From Novosphingopyxis sp965218915 (GTDB lineage: Bacteria; Pseudomonadota; Alphaproteobacteria; Sphingomonadales; Sphingomonadaceae): a DNA stretch of 64,000 nt. The position numbers and the translations under genes are program-made. Below are positions 26,118 through 34,460 of the stretch, piece by piece. The notes below the pieces were generated by a model. That model saw only the letters and a program-made list of their open reading frames with translations, searched no databases and was not told where the DNA came from. How positions within the stretch are numbered: position 1 is the first letter of the stretch; every line of letters begins with the position of its first letter. The stretch covers positions 3,162,001 through 3,226,000 of the forward strand of contig NZ_OZ244708.1 of assembly GCF_965218915.1 (NCBI RefSeq), read 5' to 3'.

Positions 26118-26759
26118 ATGACTGATCCGAAGCTCCACTATATCCACGACCCGCTATGCGGCTGGTGTTACGCAGTGACCCCGATGGTCGAGGCCGTCGC
26201 GAACGCCGGCATTCCGATCGTGCTGCATGGCGGCGGGCTGTGGGAGTCGGCTGCCGACTTGGCCCCTGACAAGCGCGCTTATATTCGCCGTAGCGACGCC
26301 CGCATCGCGGAATTGTCCAGCATGACCGTCAGCGCCGCCTATCTCAAGGGCCTGCTCATCGACGCGGACACAGTGTTCTGGTCGCGCCCGACGATCGCCG
26401 CCGTCCTCGCCGCCGGTGCCGTTGAGCGGGGGGCGGAGTTGCGGATGATGCACGCCATCCAGCGCGCGCATTATGTGGAAGGGAGCCGCGTGGTGGAAGC
26501 CCATGTTCTGACCGACGTGGCACGGTCGGTCGGTTTGGACGCCGATGCCTTCGGCCGCGCGATCGAGATCGTATCGGTCGACGAGCATATCGCTGCGACC
26601 CGTCGCTTGATGCGGCAAGATGGGATAAAGGGCTTTCCCGGTTTCTTGATGCAACGCGGCGGCGAGCTGGTCCGCGTCCAACACGAGTCCTTTTACGGTC
26701 GACCCGACGCCTTTCTCCACGCCGTCGAAGCCGCAGCAAGGACCTCACCTGCCGCCTGA
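26118..26759 (+). CDS. DsbA-family thioredoxin-fold protein (FrnE/isomerase type)
   Basis: 213 aa with the thioredoxin active site CGWC at about residues 14-17 (YIHDPLCGWCYAVTPMVEAV) and the typical C-terminal QDGIKGFPGFLMQRGGELVRV. This FrnE/2-hydroxychromene-isomerase branch is cytoplasmic: no signal peptide is seen. The family includes disulphide oxidoreductases and glutathione-dependent isomerases. First gene of a three-gene operon, with genes for an NAD(P)H-binding protein and a GST next. Confidence 0.87.
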   Translation: MTDPKLHYIHDPLCGWCYAVTPMVEAVANAGIPIVLHGGGLWESAADLAPDKRAYIRRSDARIAELSSMTVSAAYLKGLLIDADTVFWSRPTIAAVLAAGAVERGAELRMMHAIQRAHYVEGSRVVEAHVLTDVARSVGLDADAFGRAIEIVSVDEHIAATRRLMRQDGIKGFPGFLMQRGGELVRVQHESFYGRPDAFLHAVEAAARTSPAA

Positions 26760-26798
26760 CCAGTCATCCGTCACCCACCAAATCGAAAGGACTGTTTT

Positions 26799-27422
26799 AT
26801 GAAGATCGCCCTCATTGGCGCCACTGGCTATGTTGGTGCCAAGCTCCTCGCCGAAGCGCTTGATCGCGGCCATCAGGTCACGGCCATCGTCACCGACGTC
26901 GGCAAGCTATCCGATCGCACCGGCCTGACCGGCGTATCTGCAGACGCGACCGATTCCGACGTTCTGTCGAGGGATGTCGCGGGCCACGACGTGGTCATCA
27001 GCGCTTACAATCCAGGACGCGACACCACAGGAACCGCGACGCAGGCCATCGTAAACGGCGTGAAGCGCGGCGGCGTTTCCCGGTTCCTTGTCGTGGGTGG
27101 AGCCGGATCGCTCAGTCTGCCGAACGGCGAGCGGGTCGTGGACCAGCCGGACTTCCCGATTGAGTGGAAGATCGGCGCGCTCGCCACCGCCGCGTTCCTC
27201 GACCAGCTTCGAGGTGAGACAGGGCTGGATTGGGTATTTCTCAGCCCCGCCGCCATGCTGACGCCGGGCGAGCGTACCGGCCATTATCGCAGCGGCAAGG
27301 ACGACCTGCTGACCGACGATGCCGGCGACAGCCGTATTTCGCTCGAAGATTACGCGGTTGCGATGCTTGACGAAGCAGAGCACCCCAAGCACCACCGCGA
27401 GCGGTTCACCGTTGCCTATTAA
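26799..27422 (+). CDS. NAD(P)H-binding protein (PF13460-type SDR)
   Basis: 207 aa. It begins KIALIGATGYVGAKLLAEAL, the Rossmann motif G-A-T-G-x-x-G, and has the later DWVFLSPAAMLTPGERTGHY typical of this group. These small proteins resemble flavin reductase/YwnB or quinone-oxidoreductase-like reductases with unclear substrates. It lies 39 bases behind the DsbA-like gene, with AAAGGA before its ATG, and 69 bases ahead of the GST. A role in redox detoxification is inferred. Confidence 0.87.
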   Translation: MKIALIGATGYVGAKLLAEALDRGHQVTAIVTDVGKLSDRTGLTGVSADATDSDVLSRDVAGHDVVISAYNPGRDTTGTATQAIVNGVKRGGVSRFLVVGGAGSLSLPNGERVVDQPDFPIEWKIGALATAAFLDQLRGETGLDWVFLSPAAMLTPGERTGHYRSGKDDLLTDDAGDSRISLEDYAVAMLDEAEHPKHHRERFTVAY

Positions 27423-27491
27423 GGGCGTTCGAGCTGGATGCCCCCGATCGAACCGGCAAACCTGCATCGCGCATCTCCGGGAGACGCCCAC

Positions 27492-28172
27492 ATGCTGACC
27501 TTGTACTATTCTCCGCGCGCTTGCTCGATGGCTTCGCATGTCGCCCTGGAAGAGGCCGGCGCCATCTTCGAGGCGAAAAAGGTCGACATTTTCACGGGCG
27601 AGCAGCGCAAGTCCGACTATCTGGCGATCAACCCGCGCGCCAAGGTGCCCGCGCTGCGCTTCGACGACGGGCGCGTGCTGACGGAAAGCACGGCAATCTT
27701 GGGGTGGATTGGAACGGCTTACCCCGACCGCAACATGCTCGGCGTCGACCCGGTCGATCAAGCGCAGACCATCGCGATGTGCGCGTGGTTGTCCGGCACT
27801 GTCCACCCTGCGTTCGGTCAGTTCGTGCATCCCGAACGCCTGGTCGCCGACCCGTCCGCGCACTCGGCTCTCAAAGCGGAAGCCAAAGCGACGTTCTGGC
27901 GTTACCTCCAAGAGTTGGACGCCAGGCTCTCTGGTCGCCCCTGGATCATGGGCAATCAATTTACTGTCGCCGACCCCTATGCGCTGGTGTTCTACCCGTG
28001 GGGTCGCGAGCTAGGATTGCCAATTAAGCAATTGGCAAACCTGAACGTCATGAAGGACCGGTTGATCGAGCGACCTAGCGCCCGGCGCGCGCTCGAACGC
28101 GAACAAAGCGTGCTGCTGTCAATGTTACCGGACCACCTCCCTGCAGAAAATATCCCGCATGCGGGACCCTAG
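27492..28172 (+). CDS. Glutathione S-transferase
   Basis: 226 aa. The N-terminal thioredoxin-like domain starts MLTLYYSPRACSMASHVALE and has ATG-proximal Tyr/Ser residues plus VPALRFDDGRVLTESTAILG, the glutathione-binding segment. The helical C-terminal domain has WIMGNQFTVADPYALVFYPW. I choose the ATG at 27492 (GGGAG 8 bases before it) rather than the ATG 18 codons upstream. It completes the LysR-divergent operon, consistent with conjugation of electrophiles. Confidence 0.88.
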   Translation: MLTLYYSPRACSMASHVALEEAGAIFEAKKVDIFTGEQRKSDYLAINPRAKVPALRFDDGRVLTESTAILGWIGTAYPDRNMLGVDPVDQAQTIAMCAWLSGTVHPAFGQFVHPERLVADPSAHSALKAEAKATFWRYLQELDARLSGRPWIMGNQFTVADPYALVFYPWGRELGLPIKQLANLNVMKDRLIERPSARRALEREQSVLLSMLPDHLPAENIPHAGP

Positions 28173-28337
28173 AATTGGGCGTGCTCGACTAAGCGCAGGT
28201 GTCGGCCAACACTTGAAAGACGACACCCCTGACGAAGCCGCGTCCGATCCAGCGCTTTCCGCGCGACAATCAGTGTCGGATTGCTAAGCTACCCGGGAAT
28301 CTTGGAAGGGAGGTTTTCCGGATGCTAGGCTCAGGGC

Positions 28338-28733
28338 TCATTGATTGATCCAGAAGATGACGGTTGCAGCGATGCAGATGGCGGACGTGAAGGTTTGGGC
28401 GCATCGGTCGTAGCGGGTGTGGATGCGCCGCCAGTCTTTGATCCTGCCGAACATATTCTCGACCTTGTGGCGCTGGCGATAGAGGGTGCGGTCATGCGGG
28501 ATCGGGACTTTGCGGTTCGATTTTGACGGGATGCATGTGGTAATACCGCGCTCGATCAGGGCGTGGCGGAACCAGTCGGCGTCGTAGCCGCGATCACCGA
28601 GCAGGACATTGGCCTTGGGGAAGGCGTGCAGCATCAGCGCTGCACCTTTGTAATCACTCATCTGGCCTTCGCTCAGCAGCAGGATCAAGGGACGGCCCAG
28701 GCCATCGCAGACCGCGTGGAGCTTCGAGTTCAA
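28338..28733 (-). CDS. IS5-type transposase, second frame (OrfB)
   Basis: 131 aa catalytic part, with the DDE-type segments of this group: LHAVCDGLGRPLILLLSEGQ, ANVLLGDRGYDADWFRHAL and KVENMFGRIKDWRRIHTRYDR. The coding frame actually extends upstream (KPLKKGAVPRRIGRTRGGLN) from the A6 run at 28771-28776, just past the stop of OrfA. It is expressed as a fusion with OrfA by frameshifting in related elements. Confidence 0.85.
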   Translation of the reverse strand: MNSKLHAVCDGLGRPLILLLSEGQMSDYKGAALMLHAFPKANVLLGDRGYDADWFRHALIERGITTCIPSKSNRKVPIPHDRTLYRQRHKVENMFGRIKDWRRIHTRYDRCAQTFTSAICIAATVIFWINQ

Positions 28734-28777
28734 CCCACCTCTGGTTCGTCCGATACGTCTGGGAACAGCCCCTTTTT

Positions 28778-29098
28778 TCAGAGGCTTGCCGCCGTGCGGT
28801 GCGCCTTCAGGTGCGTGGCGTCGATCATCAGTTGGTCGGGCTTGCCCGCCTTCGCCGCGAGGCCTGCAAAGATCTTGTTGAACACGCCCATGCGGCTCCA
28901 GCGGATGAACCGGTTATAAATCGTCTTGGGCGGGCCGTACTCGGCGGGAGCATCGCGCCAACGCAGACCGTTGCGAATTACGAATATGATCCCGCTAATA
29001 ATCCGCCGGTCATCGACCCTCGGAACCCCGTGCGACAGTGGAAAATACGGTTCTATCCGGCGCATCTGCGCTTCCGACAACCAAATCAGATCACTCAT
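28778..29098 (-). CDS. IS5-type transposase, first frame (OrfA)
   Basis: 106 aa. N-terminal DUF4096-like domain: MSDLIWLSEAQMRRIEPYFP, then GVPRVDDRRIISGIIFVIRN and GLRWRDAPAEYGPPKTIYNR. It stops at TGA two to three bases before an A6G4 run, and OrfB continues in another frame, so the pair is expected to need frameshifting for the full transposase. Confidence 0.88.
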   Translation of the reverse strand: MSDLIWLSEAQMRRIEPYFPLSHGVPRVDDRRIISGIIFVIRNGLRWRDAPAEYGPPKTIYNRFIRWSRMGVFNKIFAGLAAKAGKPDQLMIDATHLKAHRTAASL

Positions 29099-29388
29099 GG
29101 CAACGCCTCCTCAGCGCTGCCTTTGAATCACATAACCACACCCATGGGAATCCTTTTAATAGGTCCTGAGCCTAACTGGCTACACGCGCGTGTCCTCGAC
29201 CGATGATCGCCAGACGGTCGACCTGCAGCGCGACGCGCTGGTCGCAGCCGGAGTCGACTGCCGCTAACCGATGATAGTAGTTTTCAACTATTTCTTTCTG
29301 CTGCCTGCAATTTCTATTCATTCCATAAGCTGCATTGATTAGAACTGGGAATGCGAGGTCAGAATTGGAGTAATTTAAGGCGGCAAGT

Positions 29389-29979
29389 TTAACCTGCCAG
29401 AAAGCCTTCGGCCATGAGCCGGAAGGCTTCGATCGCCTTCGGTAGGACAATGTGCGGTTCGTCGCTGGCGGCAACCCATAGGGCGGCGTTGAATGCCGCA
29501 CCGCTTAAAAGACGTGACGCGGCCTCTACGTCAATCGGCTTCATGACACCCTTGGCAATCAAATTGGCGACTGCGCGCTGAGTAATGCTTAGGCATGCAT
29601 TTTGGCTGGGCCAGTTCGAAGGGTCACCTAAGAAAGAAGGCCCATCGAGCAAGACGATCTGCCGGACCTCGGGGTCGAGAGCCATCCCAATATATGCTTC
29701 GCCTTCAGCCAGCAGTGCCTCCCAAGGGGTAGCCAGTGCTGCTCCCGCCTCTTGGGCGAGCGCGGCCATTTCACTATCGATCTTTGCAACGACTGCAGCC
29801 AGCAATCCCTTTTTGTCACCGAAGCCATGATAAAGGGCGCCGCGAGTAAGGCCGACCTTAGCGGTGAGATCGTCCATCGACGCGGCCGCAAAGCCTGATG
29901 CTGTGAACGCCTTGCGCGCAGCGCCGATCAGCTTGACGCGGTTTTCCTCCATCGTTTCGGCGCGACGTTTTGCAGCCAA
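29389..29979 (-). CDS. TetR-family repressor divergent from RidA
   Basis: About 196 aa. HTH: ARKAFTASGFAAASMDDLTA, then KVGLTRGALYHGFGDKKGLL. The C-terminal domain resembles TetR_C-type 33. I place the start at the TTG at 29979: an AGGAGG sits 5 bases upstream (29984-29989) and the alternative GTG at 29997 lies before that ribosome site. Two matched palindromes in the gap to the RidA gene are the likely operators. RidA-linked TetR genes usually respond to reactive imines or aldehydes; not provable here. Confidence 0.88.
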   Translation of the reverse strand: MAAKRRAETMEENRVKLIGAARKAFTASGFAAASMDDLTAKVGLTRGALYHGFGDKKGLLAAVVAKIDSEMAALAQEAGAALATPWEALLAEGEAYIGMALDPEVRQIVLLDGPSFLGDPSNWPSQNACLSITQRAVANLIAKGVMKPIDVEAASRLLSGAAFNAALWVAASDEPHIVLPKAIEAFRLMAEGFLAG

Positions 29980-29995
29980 AGCAACCTCCTGTTTC

Positions 29996-30060
29996 ACATA
30001 CGCGGCGTATGTAGCCTTGACAAACAGTAAGCAGTGGGGCCTTACATACGTGGCGTATGT
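29996..30060. promoter_or_regulatory. Two TetR operators, ACATACG-N3-CGTATGT
   Basis: The palindromes ACATACGCGGCGTATGT (29996-30012) and ACATACGTGGCGTATGT (30044-30060) share arms exactly and differ only in the first of the three central bases. Their centres are 48 bases apart. The first overlaps the leader of the repressor gene, the second precedes the RidA gene. Such paired sites fit joint repression of both promoters. Confidence 0.85.
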
Positions 30061-30134
30061 GAATGCTCTGGTTTCGCCGCAATGTCCAGCAACGCTGGTT
30101 GGAGGCGTTCACCTCATATGAAAAGGAAGATGAT

Positions 30135-30533
30135 ATGGCACAGTTTGAAGCGGTGTTTCCTGCAGACCGACATAACCTTTACGAAACGTACCGGTATTCG
30201 GCGGCTGTGCGGTCCGACAACCTACTGTTTGTGTCGGGACAGGTTGGCAGCCGCGCGGATGGTTCGCCCGAACCCGATTTAGAAGCGCAGGTTCGTCTGG
30301 CCTTCGCTAATCTAGAAGCCACGCTGCTCGCTGGTGGATGCGGACTCGACGACATCGTTGATGTGACGACGTTCCATACTGACCCAGAGATACAATTCGA
30401 AACCATGCTAGCGGTAAAAGACGAGATATTTAAGAGCGCACCGTACCCGAATTGGACAGCGCTTGGGGTCAACTGGCTAGCTGGCTTCGATTTCGAGATC
30501 AAGGTGATCGCACGTGTACCAGACAAAGCGTGA
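30135..30533 (+). CDS. RidA/YjgF-family protein (reactive imine deaminase-like)
   Basis: 132 aa. Features of the family are YSAAVRSDNLLFVSGQVGSR, then ADGSPEPDLEAQVRLAFANL and PNWTALGVNWLAGFDFEIKV. RidA enzymes hydrolyse toxic enamine/imine intermediates, and some members act on other substrates; the catalytic Arg normally found near the end of the family is in a divergent context here. I chose ATG 30135 with AAGGAAG before it, instead of a frame-opening ATG 24 codons upstream. It is probably regulated by the TetR gene. Confidence 0.85.
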   Translation: MAQFEAVFPADRHNLYETYRYSAAVRSDNLLFVSGQVGSRADGSPEPDLEAQVRLAFANLEATLLAGGCGLDDIVDVTTFHTDPEIQFETMLAVKDEIFKSAPYPNWTALGVNWLAGFDFEIKVIARVPDKA

Positions 30534-30585
30534 TAGGCCATGCCTGCGGCCGCGGATAAGGCGCTATGAAGGGTCAAAATGATCC

Positions 30586-30695
30586 GTAAGCGTGGCCTGT
30601 GGGCCGCAGCTTAGACGGCCTCGGCGATGAGTTCTTCAATTGACGGCTGCCAGTTCCCGGACATGAGCTGATTACAGCGGGAGGCGGGCCTGTCC
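30586..30695 (-). mobile_element. End fragment of a second IS66-type element
   Basis: It begins GTAAGCGTGGCCTGTGGG like the IS66 end at 17704 and continues with a diverged copy of the transposase C-terminus (DRPASRCNQLMSGNWQPSIE versus DWPASRWDELMPWNWRPLIE). Similarity stops near 30695, where it joins other debris containing two copies of an 18-bp unit, GTCCGCACCCGGCTTGGT, 24 bases apart. It is a truncated relic. Confidence 0.75.
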
Positions 30696-31275
30696 GCACC
30701 CGGCTTGGTTCGGCCGTCCGCACCCGGCTTGGTGCAGACGGCCGATCGACTAGCCCCTCTGGCCCGCCGGCGCGGTATCGGCCATACCAGCGTCCGCTCG
30801 GCAGGCAAGTGCGACGGGTCGACCAGCATGATGACCTCCAGCTTCTCTGTTGCGGGATACCTCATGCGTCGTCGCCCCCATCCGCCAGTATGCTTTTTTT
30901 AAGCAGACGGTACTCCAGCGTCAGGTGGGCGACACATTTGTTCAGGTCGCGGGGCTCACGGCAACGGTCCTTCACTTCGTCTGTGGTTGCAGCTCGCGCC
31001 GTATCTCCCGCCAAGCGACGCTTACCCTTCACTGCTCGCCATGCCCCCGGCATCGCTGCGCCGCTCAGTCCATGAACTCCTTGGACCATGTATAATACAA
31101 GCTTTGGGCGATGCTTTTCGTGCGGCATAACTGGGCAATGCTGTCGTCGCCGGGCAGGCCTTCCAGCACCACACGGATCTTGTCCTCGGCTGAGAAGTGC
31201 CGACGGGTCGCTCGCCGGATGTCTTCTACCACCTTTTACGGCGGTCGCTTTAGGCTTTGGGGATTTGGGTCTCAT
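30696..31275 (-). mobile_element. IS3-family relic (orfA and start of orfB)
   Basis: On the minus strand, MRPKSPKPKATAVKGGRRHP and the later KRRLAGDTARAATTDEVKDR plus LTLEYRLLKKSILADGGDDA match the head and tail of an IS3-type OrfA, but the middle runs out of frame (CGAGRPARRRQHCPV and so on). The start of OrfB (MRYPATEKLEVIMLVDPSHLPAERTL) follows and then similarity ends at about 30780. The A7 run at the frameshift position (GCTTAAAAAAAGC) is retained. No terminal repeats are recognised. A related stretch lies at 36567-36690. Confidence 0.75.
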
Positions 31276-31452
31276 CTTCGTTCCTTCGTCACTACGACGA
31301 GATCCAAATCCTCCTTAATTTATAACCGCAAACCTTTGCCATTGGTGCTGACGGCCGACAGGCTCCGGGAAGATGAACCAAACTCTTTCACGATGCCTTA
31401 GTTATGAGAGCCCGACCTCTTTCAATGCAATCCGGATTCTTTCAGGTCTTTC

Positions 31453-31812
31453 CTAGCCGGTCATTTTTAGAGCATGTTCCTCCACCCATTTATCCAATTC
31501 CACGATGACCGGACTTAATGTCCACCCTAATTTAGTAAGCGAATATTCGACACGGGGCGGAACCTCTCGGTAGCTTTTTCGCGCTACAATCCCGTGCTCT
31601 TCAAGGCGACGAAGAGTTTGAGTAAGCATTTTCTCAGATATCCCGCTCACACGGCGGCGCAACGCTCCTGTCCTTTGTGTTTCTTCACTCAGCGCATGAA
31701 TAATCAGCAAAGCCCATTTTTCAGCAAGGATGCCGAGCACCTTACGTGCGGGGCAATCGACGAGAAATACATCACACTCGATATTTCGGAACGGCTGGTC
31801 GATATTTTCCAT
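31453..31812 (-). CDS. HxlR-type MarR-like regulator
   Basis: 119 aa winged HTH of the HxlR family: CPARKVLGILAEKWALLIIH, then GISEKMLTQTLRRLEEHGIV and PPRVEYSLTKLGWTLSPVI. I chose ATG 31812 (MENIDQPF) since the longer frame adds only weak sequence. It is divergent from the MBL-fold hydrolase, with about 110 bases between the two starts. HxlR regulators sense redox or carbonyl compounds in several bacteria; here the ligand is unknown. Confidence 0.88.
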   Translation of the reverse strand: MENIDQPFRNIECDVFLVDCPARKVLGILAEKWALLIIHALSEETQRTGALRRRVSGISEKMLTQTLRRLEEHGIVARKSYREVPPRVEYSLTKLGWTLSPVIVELDKWVEEHALKMTG

Positions 31813-31922
31813 ACTTACCCCTAGGTTGGTACTAGCGCTCAAAACTTGTACACCACATTTCAGGTTTCTCGATTTTGTTCAACCAGCGCGATTATTCGCG
31901 CGTCCAAGCCGAAAGAGACCCG

Positions 31923-32933
31923 ATGAGAGCCAAAAACTTAAGAATCGCCATCATGGCGCTTGCCCTGTCGCCGTCCGCTCCAACCAACCCGGTCGCAGCG
32001 CAAGTGCCAGCAGAGAGACCGGCAAATTTTGTACGTGTGAAGCTAGGCGCCTTCGTAGTTACAGTACTATCAGATGGCACCACCTCCATACCTTTTGATG
32101 AACTTCTAATGGGAATTTCCCCGCAGAAAATTAAGCAAGTCTTTGGCGAAGCCGGAGAAAAACCTGACCGCAGCACCTCGATTAATGCTTTTCTAATTGA
32201 CACTGGCGAGCGGCGTATTTTGATCGATACTGGAGCTGGTACCTTGTTCGGTAAATGCTGCGGCCGGCTACCTGAAACTTTGGCTTCGGCCGGATATGAG
32301 CCGGACCAGATCGATGCAGTCCTGCTAACTCATGTACATGGCGATCATTCCGGCGGCCTGGTGAACCAAGGAAAAAGAGTTTTTCCCAACGCTGAGATTT
32401 ATCTCGATAAGGTGGAAAGCGACTTTTGGATGAGTGATGTTGAGCGTGACCACGCTGAGGCTAGGCACAAAAAGATGTTTAAGGAGGGGCGCGCAGCGCT
32501 CGCACCGTATCAAGCCGCTGGCAAAGTCCGTCTCTTTAGGGGGCGCACCCAATTGTTTCCTGGCATCACCGCTATACCCGCGCCCGGCCATACGCCTGGA
32601 CACAGCTTTTATGAGATCGAAAGTGAGGGGCACGTCCTGAGGGTCGTTGGTGATATTGTGCATGCCGAAGAGGTTCAACTGACCAAGCCCGCAGCCACGA
32701 TTACATATGACATCAATCCCGCACAAGCTGCTAAAACGAGAAAAACGGCGCTTGCTGAACTTGCACGATCACATCAGCTTGTCGCTGCTGACCACATTTC
32801 GTTTCCAGGGTTAGGGCACTTCGTGAAAACGAGTGACGGGTATCGTTGGGCCGCTTTACCTTATGATGCGGGAGTGGAACAGGTCGGGAAACGATCCCCT
32901 TTGCTAATCTTTTGCGGTATTTTTGATCAGTAG
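31923..32933 (+). CDS. Secreted MBL-fold metallo-hydrolase
   Basis: 336 aa. A signal peptide is likely (MRAKNLRIAIMALALSPSAP, cut near AAAQ-like SAPTNPVAAQ). Zinc ligands of the metallo-beta-lactamase fold: THVHGDHSGG near residue 140, the GHTPGHSFYEI His, then VVGDIVHAEE with the Asp, and DHISFPGLGH with the last His. Related to AttM/BlaB-type periplasmic hydrolases, possibly lactonases. ATG 31923 has GAAAGAG nearby. The C-terminus runs to the edge of an IS relic and may be altered (KRSPLLIFCGIFDQ). Confidence 0.85.
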   Translation: MRAKNLRIAIMALALSPSAPTNPVAAQVPAERPANFVRVKLGAFVVTVLSDGTTSIPFDELLMGISPQKIKQVFGEAGEKPDRSTSINAFLIDTGERRILIDTGAGTLFGKCCGRLPETLASAGYEPDQIDAVLLTHVHGDHSGGLVNQGKRVFPNAEIYLDKVESDFWMSDVERDHAEARHKKMFKEGRAALAPYQAAGKVRLFRGRTQLFPGITAIPAPGHTPGHSFYEIESEGHVLRVVGDIVHAEEVQLTKPAATITYDINPAQAAKTRKTALAELARSHQLVAADHISFPGLGHFVKTSDGYRWAALPYDAGVEQVGKRSPLLIFCGIFDQ

Positions 32934-32934
32934 A

Positions 32935-33560
32935 ACCTGTCTCTTAGGCGGCGTGGACAAATTTTAGCCAGTATTTTGCTGATGCGATGTGGATCATGGA
33001 TAGGAAGCTCTCGGCTAGTTGGTCGTAGCGGGTAGCGATGGCGCGATTGATTTTTCAGGTGATCGCTGAAGCGTTCATACGGTTGAGTTGCTTGTAGAGC
33101 GCCCAGGCATGGTCGATCTTAACGCGGCGGTTCGACCGGCCTGGAATGACTGGCTGGATGTTGCGGCTGGCGAGATCAGCCCGGATGGTATCGGCAGCAT
33201 ATACCTTGTTGGCCAAGAGCGCCTTGGACATTCTTGCCGGCAAGGCGATCAGTGGGTTGTAGGCCTTGCAATTCGCCGCTTCACAAGCCGTCAGGTGAGA
33301 GGCGAGCGTTCGTCCACGGGACTTGGCTAGACAGTGAAGTTTACTGGTTAACCCCCCCGCGAGCGGCCAACAGCGCGTCGATGAGGCCCCTTTGCCGCCC
33401 GCCGCCGAAACATGGGTGCGAACCATAGGGCTGTCGATGCTGTGTCGGCCGCTGCACCACCGCAAGATCGCCGCCTGAACTTCAAAACCCCAGACGAGGC
33501 CCACACTCCGCTAATGTACGACCCGAGTTGTGCCAAATGTTCTGACGACGGACAGTTCAA
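32935..33560 (-). mobile_element. Degenerate IS5-type transposase relic
   Basis: A frame at 33504-33055 still reads GGLTSKLHCLAKSRGRTLAS and later LASRNIQPVIPGRSNRRVKI, matching IS5-type OrfB (family motif 'GGRTSKIHCLAD'). Below 33055 the frame is lost, though the remaining sequence in another frame (ATRYDQLAESFLSMIHIASAKYW, ending VHAA) continues to the end near 32945. The upstream OrfA part is replaced by unrelated sequence. It is not functional. Confidence 0.75.
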
Positions 33561-33767
33561 AATCATTTTTCCAAGAGGGCGGAACATCGATTGATAGGGA
33601 AGCGAAGGCGCCCCGAAGGCCGCGCACAAATTATTGAGGCCGTGCTACCATTGGCATCGCTGGATGAGTGACTTTGTGGCAGCAGTAGCCGACCCCATAA
33701 TCGGTCGTTCCCTATCATTCGTGATTGATCTACAAGCTGCCATTCCGATCGATTGCGGGTATAGAAT

Positions 33768-34460
33768 GTGGATCACCTGACCGTCGCATTTGTATTGTTT
33801 CCGAATGTTACTCAACTTGATCTGACCGGTCCGGTTCAGGTGCTTTCGCGCCTCGGGAACGCCAAAATCGAACTGGTCGCCCATTCTCTCGAACCGGTGC
33901 CGACAGACGCGGGTTTTTCGATCATGCCGACGACAACATTCGAGGAGTGTGTTTCGCCTGACATCGTGTGTGTGCCTGGAGGTGAAGAAGCAGATGATGC
34001 TATGGAAGACAAAGCGATCTTATCATGGATTCGAACAGCGAACATCTCCGCCGATTGGACAACCAGCGTTTGCACCGGATCGTTAGTATTGGGAGCGGCA
34101 GGCCTGTTAAAAGGAAAGCGCGCCACCTGCCATTGGGCCTCGCTCAGCTTTCTCGAACATTTTGGTGCTATCCCGGCTCAACAACGGGTTGTTTTCGATG
34201 GCCGAATTGTCACAGGCGGGGGTGTGACTGCTGGCATTGACTTCGCGCTACAGCTCGTCGCCGCAATCCATGGGGAAGATCATGCAAAGCTGATCCAGCT
34301 TTCGTTAGAGTATGACCCGGCGCCTCCATTTCAGAATGGTTCTCCGGTTACTGCCGAACCATCAGTGCTGCGTGCTTTCCACGAGTTGACCGAGGTAAAT
34401 CAAACGCGCCGTGAAAAACGAGTAAAGGCCGCTGCGATGATGCAAACCGGGCGGTATTAG
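33768..34460 (+). CDS. DJ-1/PfpI-family protein (isonitrile hydratase/GlxA-N-like)
   Basis: 230 aa. The flavodoxin-like core starts VAFVLFPNVTQLDLTGPVQV; PDIVCVPGGEEADDAM carries the Glu, and TTSVCTGSLVLGAAGLLKGK holds the nucleophilic Cys in the classic elbow. ATCHWASLSFLEHFGA follows. The family includes glyoxalase III, isonitrile hydratase and AraC-type N-domains; no DNA-binding domain is attached, so an enzyme is the better reading. It stands alone between two IS relics. Confidence 0.87.
   Translation: MDHLTVAFVLFPNVTQLDLTGPVQVLSRLGNAKIELVAHSLEPVPTDAGFSIMPTTTFEECVSPDIVCVPGGEEADDAMEDKAILSWIRTANISADWTTSVCTGSLVLGAAGLLKGKRATCHWASLSFLEHFGAIPAQQRVVFDGRIVTGGGVTAGIDFALQLVAAIHGEDHAKLIQLSLEYDPAPPFQNGSPVTAEPSVLRAFHELTEVNQTRREKRVKAAAMMQTGRY

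Larger units (their letters stand above)
28328..29172 (-). mobile_element. Complete IS5-type (IS427-like) element, 845 bp
   Basis: The ends carry GGCTCAGG (28328) and CCTGAGCC (29165-29172) as terminal repeats, with TA on both sides (28326-28327 and 29173-29174) as the target duplication. Two overlapping or adjacent transposase frames lie on the minus strand. A near-identical end fragment is at 6439-6525. Confidence 0.9.
28322..29267 (+). pseudogene. Serine resolvase fragment interrupted by IS5-type element
   Basis: Removing the IS and one TA copy joins ATGC-TA (28322-28327) to ACTGGCTACACG (29175), giving MLTGYTRVSSTDDRQTVDLQ and then RDALVAAGVD, the start of a Tn3-type resolvase with the catalytic Ser motif. 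A ribosome site GGAAGGGAGG lies before ATG 28322. The frame ends CR-stop at 29267, so the gene is already truncated soon after the first 28 residues. It is the relic of a resolvase-bearing transposon or integron-like element. Confidence 0.85.

Noticed and set aside
26907..27959. 350-codon minus-strand open frame opposite the NAD(P)H-binding and GST genes
   Set aside because: Both plus-strand genes have recognised motifs; this frame has none.
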